In this document: piece by piece, positions 7,693 through 15,094 of the stretch | Numbering within the stretch: the first letter of the stretch is position 1 | Layout of the letters: every line of letters begins with the position of its first letter | Assembly: GCF_910593845.1 (NCBI RefSeq) | Contig: NZ_CAJVAS010000054.1 | Span: forward strand, 1-40,794 | Origin: Paenibacillus solanacearum | GTDB lineage: Bacteria > Bacillota > Bacilli > Paenibacillales > NBRC-103111 | Length of the DNA stretch: 40,794 bases | Reading direction: 5' to 3' | Made by a program: the position numbers and the translations under genes | Notes under the pieces: generated by a model | Databases searched by the model: none | Told to the model about the DNA's origin: nothing | Seen by the model: the letters and a program-made list of their open reading frames with translations, nothing else

Positions 7693-8775
7693 TTACCGTT
7701 CACACGATTGTCTTACGACCAGCTTCGTTTCAAGCTTGATGGATACGGGCGACGCCTCTTCCCCGGTCTGGCTGCCGCCGGCCGCACGGGTCAGCACGCT
7801 CTCCGCCGCCAGCCGCCCCATTTCGTAGAACGGCACCGCGACGCTCGTCAGCGGCGGGTCCGTCACACGGGCGGCTTCCGAATCGTCATAGCCGACGATC
7901 GCAATATCGCGGCCCGGCACAATCCCGTGCTCCCGAAGTCCTTGCATCAGGCCGATCGCCATCCGATCGTTCGAAGCGAACACCGCATCGATCCGCTCCC
8001 GATTCCGGACCATTTCGGCGGCCGCCTTGTATCCGCTTGTACGGCTGTAGTTGCCTTCGTAGTACCAGTGCGGCGGAACCGCTCCCGCGCCGATGACGTC
8101 TTCACCTGCTTCCGCTTCCGGCAAGAGTCCGTCTTCCTGCATCGCCTGCACATAGCCGCGAAGACGGTCGCCGCTGTTCGAATACTGCGGCGAGCCATTC
8201 AGGAATGCAATGTGCCGGTATCCCTTGCCGATCAGATGACGTACGGCGCGGTAGCTGCCCTCGGTATGATCGGCATCGATCTCCGGGAAGCGCTCGCCGG
8301 CAAAATGCTGATTGACCAGACAAAACGGCAGACCTGCTTCCGCCATCGTTCTCAGTTCTTCGCGTTCTCCCGGCGTATCCGTTGCGCCGAGAATGATGCA
8401 GGCATCGACCTTTTGCGATCGGAAAATACGCATGTAATCGCTTTCTACACCGGGCGTCCGGAACATGAGAAGCATGTCGTAGCCCATCTCCTTCACCTGC
8501 TGGCCGATCCCGCTTAACACTTCCGAGAAATAATAAGTGGAGAATATATGCACTTTCGGCACGTAAGGAAGCACTACGCCCACATTGCCGCTGCGGCGGC
8601 GGGCGAAGCTCTGAGCGATCGCGTTCGGATGATAGTTCAAGCTCTGGGCTGCCTCAAGGACCCGCTGTCTCGTTTCCGCTTTGATCGGGCCTACGCCGCT
8701 CATGACGCGGGAAACGGTCGCCTCGGATACCCCCGCTAACTCAGCGACTTCCTTTCGGGTAACGATGAACTCCAC
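7693..8775 (-). CDS. LacI-family transcriptional regulator
   Basis: This is a DNA-binding repressor of about 360 residues. It has an N-terminal helix-turn-helix (RKEVAELAGVSEATVSRV), a YHPNAIAQSFARR hinge helix and a periplasmic-binding-protein-like sugar-sensing domain ending in the typical VPFYEMGRLAAESV region. It heads the leftward oxidoreductase/ThuA operon. A TTGACA-17-GATAAT promoter (8828-8856) overlaps a 14-base operator-like dyad (8815-8828), which suggests autorepression. The start is odd. The only conventional codon, GTG at 8775, lies inside the best ribosome-binding match AGGGGGTG. An ATC at 8766 is six bases after it and is where homologues normally begin. Confidence 0.9.
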   Translation of the reverse strand: MEFIVTRKEVAELAGVSEATVSRVMSGVGPIKAETRQRVLEAAQSLNYHPNAIAQSFARRRSGNVGVVLPYVPKVHIFSTYYFSEVLSGIGQQVKEMGYDMLLMFRTPGVESDYMRIFRSQKVDACIILGATDTPGEREELRTMAEAGLPFCLVNQHFAGERFPEIDADHTEGSYRAVRHLIGKGYRHIAFLNGSPQYSNSGDRLRGYVQAMQEDGLLPEAEAGEDVIGAGAVPPHWYYEGNYSRTSGYKAAAEMVRNRERIDAVFASNDRMAIGLMQGLREHGIVPGRDIAIVGYDDSEAARVTDPPLTSVAVPFYEMGRLAAESVLTRAAGGSQTGEEASPVSIKLETKLVVRQSCER

Positions 8776-8814
8776 CCCCTCATCTCTTATTATATTTGGC
8801 TGTTATTCCCATTA

Positions 8815-8828
8815 TGTACGCGCGTTCA
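8815..8828 (-). promoter_or_regulatory. LacI-family operator candidate
   Basis: The 14-base dyad TGAACGCGCGTACA has one mismatch between halves and a central CG, the usual LacI/GalR operator form. It begins at the last base of the -10 element of the regulator's own promoter, where binding would block RNA polymerase. Confidence 0.6.
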
Positions 8829-8856
8829 TTATCTCATGGGCAATGCACGGTGTCAA
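8828..8856 (-). promoter_or_regulatory. SigmaA promoter of the LacI-type operon
   Basis: The minus strand has a perfect -35 TTGACA (8851-8856), a 17-base spacer and -10 GATAAT (8828-8833). It lies 53 bases upstream of the regulator's GTG and runs directly into the operator-like dyad. Confidence 0.8.
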
Positions 8857-9015
8857 TCTTCTTGTTGGCGCAGCGCCCCGCCGACTCCAGGTTCGGCCGA
8901 CCTCTGCGCAGCGCCGAAGCTGGCTTGGGATTCGCGTGCACCGGATATAAGTCTCCCTTCATCACGGCACCGTAGCGGACGATGCAACTTTTCACCATAC
9001 CCCATGGTTTTCGTC

Positions 9016-9044
9016 TTGCCAACGGTAGCCGAAGCGGATATGCT
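9016..9044 (+). promoter_or_regulatory. SigmaA promoter of the two-component operon
   Basis: TTGCCA (9016-9021), a 17-base spacer and TATGCT (9039-9044) lie about 40 bases before the response-regulator start. The remaining intergenic sequence back to 8857 shows nothing else I can assign. Confidence 0.6.
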
Positions 9045-9085
9045 TGATTTAAATGAAGCCATTTGATACGTGGGAGTGTGGCCGG

Positions 9086-9805
9086 ATGAAGCTGTTGGTG
9101 GCAGAAGATGATCGTTCGGTATGTGAAATGCTTCAACTTTTTTTTCAAAAAGAAAAATATGAAACGACCTTCGTCTACGACGGTTTGTCGGCCGAGGCGC
9201 AGCTCGAGCAGCAAGCATGGGACTTCATCATATTGGATTGGATGCTGCCCGGCAAGGACGGCATCGCGCTCTGCCGCGACATTCGCCGCCGCTTCGAGAC
9301 GCCCGTCATTCTGCTGACCGCGCGGGACCAGGAACAGGACCGCATTCTCGGTCTGGAGCTCGGCGCCGACGATTACGTGACGAAGCCGTTCAGCCCGATG
9401 GAGCTGATCGCCCGCATGAAGGCGGTGCTGCGCCGCTACCAGCGCGGAAGCGGTACGGCGGAGCGTCCTCCCGAGGCGGATCCATATACGATCGATTCGA
9501 GCAAGGACGAGCAGCTGCGGTACAAAAATATTGTCGTCGACCTGTCTTCGCGAACGGCAACGATCGGCAGCATGACGATCACCCATCTGACGCCGAAAGA
9601 ATTCGAGCTGCTGTCGCTGTTCGTCCGGTATCCGAAACGCGTGTTCACGAGAGAACAGCTGCTGGAAAGCATCTGGGGCTTCGATTACGTAGGCGAAGAA
9701 CGAACCGTCGACGTCCATATCAAACGTCTGCGCAATAAAGTATCTACAGCGGAGCACCCGCTCATCATTACTGTATGGGGCGTCGGGTATAAACTGGAGG
9801 AATAA
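9086..9805 (+). CDS. OmpR/PhoB-family response regulator
   Basis: This is a 239-residue two-component regulator. The receiver domain has the acidic pair Asp8/Asp9, phospho-acceptor Asp51 (in LDWMLPGKDG), Thr79 and Lys100, followed by a winged-helix DNA-binding domain with the WGFDYVGEERTVDVHIKRLR recognition region. The start at 9086 (MKLLVAEDD) has GGGAG upstream; an in-frame ATG at 9053 would add 11 non-conserved residues. Three bases separate it from the histidine kinase gene. A 20-residue linker rich in charged residues (about 125-145) is longer than usual. The stimulus is not evident. Confidence 0.93.
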   Translation: MKLLVAEDDRSVCEMLQLFFQKEKYETTFVYDGLSAEAQLEQQAWDFIILDWMLPGKDGIALCRDIRRRFETPVILLTARDQEQDRILGLELGADDYVTKPFSPMELIARMKAVLRRYQRGSGTAERPPEADPYTIDSSKDEQLRYKNIVVDLSSRTATIGSMTITHLTPKEFELLSLFVRYPKRVFTREQLLESIWGFDYVGEERTVDVHIKRLRNKVSTAEHPLIITVWGVGYKLEE

Positions 9806-9808
9806 CGG

Positions 9809-11302
9809 ATGAGCAAGAAACGAAGGCCGTTCCGCTACCGTTTCACTTTTTTTCAGCGCCAGTTTCTCAGTCATCTCATTATTTCCTTGCTTATTCTGGT
9901 GCCGCTCTTTTTCGGCTTCACCTATTTTATGAAGCAGTACATTTACAAGCTGGAAACCGACGAGCTGGTCAGCGTCTCTAAAGCGGTTACAAGAACGTTG
10001 GTCAAAGAGGAAGAAGAGCACGCGGCGGCGCTGCAATCGTTCCGGAATTTGCTCGTGGAACGGAAAATCACCTTCATTCTGCTGGACAAATCGGGACAGC
10101 TCGTCTTTCGCGATCCGCGCATGCCGAGCGCCATGCGTTCCAAAGCGTTCCTCGATAGCCTGAAGCTGAAAATGTTCGGTGCCAAAGAAAACGAAAGCTT
10201 CATTATTCAGCGCAATACGGAGGACCCGCTGGTCGTCATTTTCAAGCCGATACGGACGAAAGGCGCGCGAGGCGACTTTTACCTGTTCGTCATTTCGCCG
10301 CTCAAAGGGATCCAGACCGCCGTGCAGACGCTGAATAAAGCGCTGGTCTATATGGCGATTTTCATCTTCCTGCTCGCCGTCGTCGTCAGCTTGTTCGTCT
10401 CGCGCAGCCTGAGCCGGAGCATCAGCTCCCTCCGGCAGACGACCCGGCAAATCGCGGCCGGCGATTATGCGGCCCGTTCGCCCGTGAAGCGCTCCGACGA
10501 GCTGGGGGATCTGGCCAGCGACTTCAACTCGATGGCGCACCAGCTCGAGATCACGTCCAGCAAGCTGCAGCAATTCGAGATGCGCCGCAGCCACTTCATC
10601 ATGGATATGACCCATGAGCTGCGTACGCCGCTCACGTCCATCCGGGGCATTATCGAAGGATTGAAGAACGGGCTGGTTAACGCTTCGGAAGAACGGCATA
10701 AGTATTACGGCATTATTGAAAAAGAAACGTTCCGCCTCATTCGCCTCATTAACGAACTGCTCGATGTGGAAAAAATCGAGGGCGGCATGATTACACTGCA
10801 TAAGCAGCGCACGCCGCTCGGCGAGCTGTTCGAAATTGTGTCCGAGGCGCTTGAGGTGCTCGTTCTGGAGAAAAAGCTGCGGATTCAGATCGAATGCGCG
10901 CCGGAGCTTCTCGTGTACGGGGATTACGACCGGCTGATGCAAATTTTTATTAATCTCGTTAAAAACTCGATTCAGTTTACGGAATACGGCACGATTTGTC
11001 TGACAGGTCGCGAAACGGAGCAATCGACGATCATCGAGATTGCCGACACCGGGCGGGGTATGTCCAAAGAAGAACTGCGGCTCATCTGGGAGCGGTTCTA
11101 CAAGGCCGACCCCTCCCGCACCAAAGCTAGCAGCGAAACCGGCCTCGGACTATCGATCGTCAAGCAGCTCGTGGAAGCGCACGGCGGCACCATCGTAGCG
11201 GAAAGCACGCCAGGCATCGGCTCGACGTTCACGATTACGCTGCCAAGGGCGGAGCTGGGGGCGCCGGCCGATGGCCCAATCGCTCTCGGACCGGGTACGT
11301 AA
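9809..11302 (+). CDS. sensor histidine kinase (HAMP, HisKA, HATPase)
   Basis: This is a membrane sensor kinase of 497 residues and the partner of the response regulator just upstream. It has a first membrane helix (about 20-40), an extracytoplasmic sensor domain of about 135 residues and a second membrane helix (about 179-197). A HAMP domain (to about 252), HisKA with phospho-acceptor His269 in MDMTHELRTPLTSIRG, and an HATPase domain with NLVKNSIQF, ADTGRGMS and TGLGLSIVKQLVEAHGG follow. GGAGGAA precedes the ATG. The sensor domain contains a LLDKSGQLVFRD stretch of PAS/Cache-like character. The signal is unknown. Confidence 0.93.
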   Translation: MSKKRRPFRYRFTFFQRQFLSHLIISLLILVPLFFGFTYFMKQYIYKLETDELVSVSKAVTRTLVKEEEEHAAALQSFRNLLVERKITFILLDKSGQLVFRDPRMPSAMRSKAFLDSLKLKMFGAKENESFIIQRNTEDPLVVIFKPIRTKGARGDFYLFVISPLKGIQTAVQTLNKALVYMAIFIFLLAVVVSLFVSRSLSRSISSLRQTTRQIAAGDYAARSPVKRSDELGDLASDFNSMAHQLEITSSKLQQFEMRRSHFIMDMTHELRTPLTSIRGIIEGLKNGLVNASEERHKYYGIIEKETFRLIRLINELLDVEKIEGGMITLHKQRTPLGELFEIVSEALEVLVLEKKLRIQIECAPELLVYGDYDRLMQIFINLVKNSIQFTEYGTICLTGRETEQSTIIEIADTGRGMSKEELRLIWERFYKADPSRTKASSETGLGLSIVKQLVEAHGGTIVAESTPGIGSTFTITLPRAELGAPADGPIALGPGT

Positions 11303-11330
11303 TCCGGCGGCATGCCGCGCATCGTCAAAT

Positions 11331-11415
11331 AAACCCCATCCCGCATGTGAACGCCCTCTACGGTTAGAAGCAAATCTAACCGTGAAAGGCGCGGTACCAT
11401 CGCGGGATGGGGTTT
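11331..11415 (+). terminator. nested long hairpin between convergent genes
   Basis: A perfect 14-base stem AAACCCCATCCCGC (11331-11344) with GCGGGATGGGGTTT (11402-11415) encloses a second perfect stem ACGGTTAGA (11360-11368) with TCTAACCGT (11375-11383). It lies between the kinase gene and prfC, and T-rich sequence follows on the plus strand, so termination is the simplest role. It is much larger than the other terminators in the window. Confidence 0.6.
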
Positions 11416-11446
11416 TGTATAAGGCCCGGCTGGATGACCGTGTAGC

Positions 11447-13030
11447 TTACGGGGCCATCTCCAGGAATTTCATATTCGGATTTTTCTCCATGGCCGTGCG
11501 CAGCGCATATTCGTTCTCGAACAGCGCGACGTAATTGTCCTTCTTATCCTTCACGAGCTGCGAATTGATGCGGAATTTGCCCGGGTCGATGTCGTCGCCG
11601 ACAAGCCAGCGCGCGAATTGGTAGCTCATGCGCGACAACTGCACTTCCACACCGTACTCCGCCTTCATCCGGTATTCGAACACCTCGAACTGCAGCTGCC
11701 CAACAACGCCCAAGATCATATCCTCGAAGCCGATCGTCTTGAATACCTGGATCGTGCCCTCCTCGGTCAACTGATCGACGCCCTTCTGGAACTGCTTATG
11801 CTTCAGCGCGTTTTTCACCGTTACTTTGGAGAACAGTTCCGGCGAGAACGTCGGCAGCTCGTCGAATTCCACACCGCCCGTTTGGCTGAGCGAATCGCCA
11901 ATGCGGAAGATGCCCGGGTCGAACAGACCGATAATATCGCCAGGGTACGCATCCTCGACAATATCGCGGTCCTGCGCGAGAAACTGCTGCGGCTGCGCCA
12001 ATTTGATATCTTTGCCCACACGCACATGCTTCACGGACATCCCGCGCTCGAATTTGCCCGAGCAGATGCGCAGGAAAGCGATGCGGTCGCGGTGCGCCGG
12101 GTTCATGTTCGCTTGAATTTTGAAGATATAGCCGGAAAACTTCTCGTTGAGCGGCTCGATCATGCCTTCGTTGCTCTTGCGCGGCGTCGGCGTCGGCGCA
12201 AGCTGCAGGAAGTTCTCCAGGAACGTCTGTACGCCGAAGTTGTTGATCGCGCTGCCGAAAAATACCGGCGTCAGCTCACCGGAACGCACCTTCTCGAAAT
12301 CGAACTCGTCGCCCGCTACGTCAAGCAGCTCCAGATCCTGCACGAGCTGATCGTAAAAAAACTCGCCCGCGATTTCCTTGACGATCGGATCGTCATAGCC
12401 GCTTACTTTGCGTACTTTGATCTCCCGGTGATCGTCGCCCTGGAACAGCTCCACTTGCGTCTGCTTGCGGTCGTATACGCCGCAAAATTGCTTGCCCATC
12501 CCAATCGGCCAGTTCATCGGATACGAGCGGATGCCGAGCACCTGCTCCAGCTCCTCAAGGAGATCGAACGGATTTTGCCCTTCGCGGTCCAGCTTGTTGA
12601 TGAACGTAAAGATCGGGATCCCCCGCTTGCGGCATACCTGGAACAGCTTCTTCGTCTGCGTCTCGACCCCTTTGGCCGAGTCGATCAGCATGACGGCGCT
12701 GTCGGCAGCCGTCAGCGTCCGGTACGTGTCTTCGCTGAAGTCCTGGTGACCCGGCGTATCGAGAATATTAACCCGATGTCCGTTATAATCGAACTGCATG
12801 ACGCTCGACGTGACGGAGATCCCGCGCTGCTTCTCGATCTCCATCCAGTCGCTCGTCGCGTGGCGGCTTGCTTTCCGTCCTTTGACCGTCCCGGCAAGCC
12901 GGATCGCCCCCCCGAACAGCAGCAGCTTTTCGGTCAACGTCGTTTTCCCTGCATCAGGGTGCGATATGATCGCAAAGGTACGCCGCTTCAGTACCTCTTG
13001 CTTTAATGTTTCGGATAATCCGGTGCTCAT
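11447..13030 (-). CDS. prfC: peptide chain release factor 3
   Basis: This is a translational GTPase of 527 residues, the normal RF3 length, which recycles RF1 and RF2 from terminating ribosomes. The GTPase motifs are HPDAGKTT (24-31), a switch I region with the TSDWMEIEKQRGISVTSSV block, DTPGH (91-95) and NKLD (145-148). An EF-Tu-like domain 2 and the RF3 C-terminal domain follow. It lies 18 bases downstream of the metallophosphoesterase gene and is probably cotranscribed with it. B. subtilis lacks RF3, so its presence fits Paenibacillus rather than Bacillus sensu stricto. Confidence 0.97.
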   Translation of the reverse strand: MSTGLSETLKQEVLKRRTFAIISHPDAGKTTLTEKLLLFGGAIRLAGTVKGRKASRHATSDWMEIEKQRGISVTSSVMQFDYNGHRVNILDTPGHQDFSEDTYRTLTAADSAVMLIDSAKGVETQTKKLFQVCRKRGIPIFTFINKLDREGQNPFDLLEELEQVLGIRSYPMNWPIGMGKQFCGVYDRKQTQVELFQGDDHREIKVRKVSGYDDPIVKEIAGEFFYDQLVQDLELLDVAGDEFDFEKVRSGELTPVFFGSAINNFGVQTFLENFLQLAPTPTPRKSNEGMIEPLNEKFSGYIFKIQANMNPAHRDRIAFLRICSGKFERGMSVKHVRVGKDIKLAQPQQFLAQDRDIVEDAYPGDIIGLFDPGIFRIGDSLSQTGGVEFDELPTFSPELFSKVTVKNALKHKQFQKGVDQLTEEGTIQVFKTIGFEDMILGVVGQLQFEVFEYRMKAEYGVEVQLSRMSYQFARWLVGDDIDPGKFRINSQLVKDKKDNYVALFENEYALRTAMEKNPNMKFLEMAP

Positions 13031-13048
13031 GGTGATGAAATTCCTTTC

Positions 13049-14131
13049 TTATACGAGTTTGACCGTCCAATCGGCTTCTTTAATCCAAGTGCGGTCTGAA
13101 AATTCTCTGCCGCGCAGCGTCACCCGGTCCGAGTATACTTGCACGTACAGCCCTTGCGACCGTTCTTTGGCCGCGTTCTGATAGCTTCGGTTCAACACCC
13201 GACCGACCGACGAGTTATGAAAGTAGTGGAAGCCTGCGCTATCTTTTACATAGTGTTCCATAGTTCCGATAAAATCTTGATGACGATGGCCGCAAAATAC
13301 AAAAACATTATTGTACGGCTTCAAAATCTCGCGGAACTTCTTGGCCGGAATGAGCGAGTGCGAGCCTCCATCTTGACCTGCCGGCGGCAGCGGCTGATGC
13401 GTCATTACAAACACCGGTTTGCCGTCCTTGTGCGAGGCTAGCCGTTCCTTCAGCCATTCGAGCTGCTCATCCGAATACCACGCGCCTTCGCCGACCTCCG
13501 GCTTTTCCTGAACGTACGTTTCCTGGGACATCAAGATCAGATGATATCCTTTCACCGTGGCATCGTGATACGGCTTATCGAGTCCCCAAAACTTCTGGAA
13601 CCGTTCGCGGGACTGCCAATCGGTCTTGCTGTTAGGCATCGTGTCCTTGTTGAACCAGCCGTTTTTATCGATCCATATGTCGTAATAATCGTGATTCCCC
13701 ATATTCGCATACATGGGCGGAAGCTTGTATTCGGACAAAATGTTCCGCAAGTCCTTATAATCCTTCTCCCGGCCGTACTCCGTCAAATCGCCCGTCATGA
13801 CCAGCGCCTCGATCGGAGACTCGAACTGCTTCATATCCTCGAGCGCTTCCTTCAAATGTTTGATCGTATTCGGGTCGTCTTGCGATATGTGCAGATCGCT
13901 GATGATGAAGTACGAAAACAGCGGCACGGTAGGATCGACAGGCTTCTCCGGTGCTTTCTCCTCTGCGGGCTCGGACTTCGGTGCGGTCACGCCCGGATTC
14001 GCGCCTGCGGCTGCGCCTCCGCTTGTTTGTTTGGCAACTGATGCTTCAAGCAGTTTCCATAATGCGGTTGCGGCAGCGCCGATCATGACCAGCAGTGCAA
14101 GCATCCAACGAATAAATGCGCGTCTTGACAT
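13049..14131 (-). CDS. membrane-anchored metallophosphoesterase
   Basis: The protein has 360 residues. An N-terminal MSRRAFIRWM stretch and hydrophobic helix (about 8-27) anchor it to the membrane. A Pro/Glu/Lys-rich linker (about 38-68) leads to an extracytoplasmic calcineurin-like domain. All five metal-ligand motifs are present: DLH (79-81), GDL (114-116), GNHD (145-148), THQ and GHRH. The double-arginine N-terminus could be a Tat signal but lacks the full consensus. The substrate is unknown. It is followed 18 bases later by prfC, with no obvious functional link. Confidence 0.88.
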   Translation of the reverse strand: MSRRAFIRWMLALLVMIGAAATALWKLLEASVAKQTSGGAAAGANPGVTAPKSEPAEEKAPEKPVDPTVPLFSYFIISDLHISQDDPNTIKHLKEALEDMKQFESPIEALVMTGDLTEYGREKDYKDLRNILSEYKLPPMYANMGNHDYYDIWIDKNGWFNKDTMPNSKTDWQSRERFQKFWGLDKPYHDATVKGYHLILMSQETYVQEKPEVGEGAWYSDEQLEWLKERLASHKDGKPVFVMTHQPLPPAGQDGGSHSLIPAKKFREILKPYNNVFVFCGHRHQDFIGTMEHYVKDSAGFHYFHNSSVGRVLNRSYQNAAKERSQGLYVQVYSDRVTLRGREFSDRTWIKEADWTVKLV

Positions 14132-14180
14132 GAAGAATAATGCCCCCTGAACTCTCTTTCTAGGATCGCCCCATCCTTAC

Positions 14181-14210
14181 ATTATATCGCGCAGGTAGCC
14201 CTCTTGCCTA
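14181..14210 (-). promoter_or_regulatory. promoter of the metallophosphoesterase-prfC operon
   Basis: A perfect -10 TATAAT (14181-14186) has TAGGCA, four of six consensus bases, 18 bases upstream (14205-14210). It lies about 50 bases before the start codon. Confidence 0.6.
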
Positions 14211-14257
14211 CTCCCGCTCAAAAATTAACCCTGGCCCGCCGCCAGCCTTGGGGAACG

Positions 14258-14285
14258 AAAAAAGAGGCTGGTTCCAGCCCCTCTT
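14258..14285 (-). terminator. terminator of the cyclase-family gene
   Basis: On the minus strand GGCTGG-AA-CCAGCC forms a hairpin flanked by AGAG/CTCT-type pairs and followed by TTTTTT, shortly after the stop codon of the leftward hydrolase gene. Confidence 0.8.
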
Positions 14286-14304
14286 CCTCTTGATATGCAA
14301 GATG

Positions 14305-14934
14305 TTACGATCCGAGCAAAAACGCCCGAGCCGGTGCCGCCTCGATGCCCTCAAGCTTCAGCGGCGCCAGTACGAAAAAGTAACTGCCCGCCGGAACATC
14401 CTTGAGACGCAGCCCCTCGAGAATCAGCACGTTATTCCGCATGAGCGAACGATGCGTCGGATACTCCGGCTGCGATCTTTCGATGCCGAGCGCATCTGTG
14501 CCGACGCCCTTAATCCCGATCTCGGCCAAATACTGTGCGCCGTCGGCACGCAGAAAAACAAAGTCGACGTCGAAATTCGGGCTCTCGTTGTCCGAATTGC
14601 GCGTTTTGAACAAAATCCATTCGCCCTTCTGAATCGCGAACGGCTCCAGATCGCTACGCGTAATCTCGTACTTCACGTGGGTCAAATCGAGCACCCGCGC
14701 CGTGCCGATCAGATCGCTCAGCGGAATCGACTCGATCGTCGCCCCGTTCTCCAGCATATGCAGCGGCGCGTCCAGGTGCGTTCCCGTATGCGCATCAAGA
14801 CTGATGCGAGATTCGTATGTCGTGCCGGTTTGGAAGTTGCTCGTATTCGTAAACGTCGGCCGTTTCGCGTCCTTGTCTTTCCACACTTGAACGGACGTGC
14901 TGACCGTCATGGATATGTCGTACAGCTTGAACAT
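14305..14934 (-). CDS. cyclase-family hydrolase (KynB-like)
   Basis: This 209-residue protein belongs to the metal-dependent cyclase family that includes kynurenine formamidase (KynB) and isatin hydrolase. The hallmark motif HTGTHLDAPLH (about 48-58) supplies the metal ligands. AGGAGGT lies five to six bases before the ATG. It stands alone: no tryptophan-degradation genes are nearby, so formamidase activity cannot be assumed. A structured leader sequence (14961-15017) lies just upstream. Confidence 0.85.
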   Translation of the reverse strand: MFKLYDISMTVSTSVQVWKDKDAKRPTFTNTSNFQTGTTYESRISLDAHTGTHLDAPLHMLENGATIESIPLSDLIGTARVLDLTHVKYEITRSDLEPFAIQKGEWILFKTRNSDNESPNFDVDFVFLRADGAQYLAEIGIKGVGTDALGIERSQPEYPTHRSLMRNNVLILEGLRLKDVPAGSYFFVLAPLKLEGIEAAPARAFLLGS

Positions 14935-14960
14935 GCGGTTACCTCCTAGTACGAGGGGGC

Positions 14961-15017
14961 GGGTTATCCGCTTCCGATCGCCGCTGTCGAACGCTATCGC
15001 TCCTCCGGCGGATACCC
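14961..15017 (-). other. structured leader upstream of the cyclase-family gene
   Basis: GGGTTATCCGC (14961-14971) pairs with GCGGATACCC (15008-15017) with one bulged base. An inner helix CGATCGC with GCTATCG (one mismatch) closes an 11-base loop. The structure ends about 27 bases before the start codon. It could be a regulatory leader or a short repeated element. I recognise no known riboswitch. Confidence 0.4.
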
Positions 15018-15094
15018 TACCTTCGTATATATGGCTTTATTCTTTTCAATAAGACTCGGGCATTGCATGGCCGCGCCATGCTGCTGCGCTTCTT

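Noticed and set aside
8834..11023. Long open frame of 729 codons on the minus strand opposite the two-component genes
   Set aside because: It is an antisense shadow of a GC-rich coding region. Its residues show no domain pattern, while the plus strand encodes complete receiver, HisKA and HATPase motifs.
11618..13006. Open frame of 462 codons on the plus strand opposite prfC
   Set aside because: It is antisense to a highly conserved GTPase gene and has the Arg/Leu/His-rich composition typical of such shadows.
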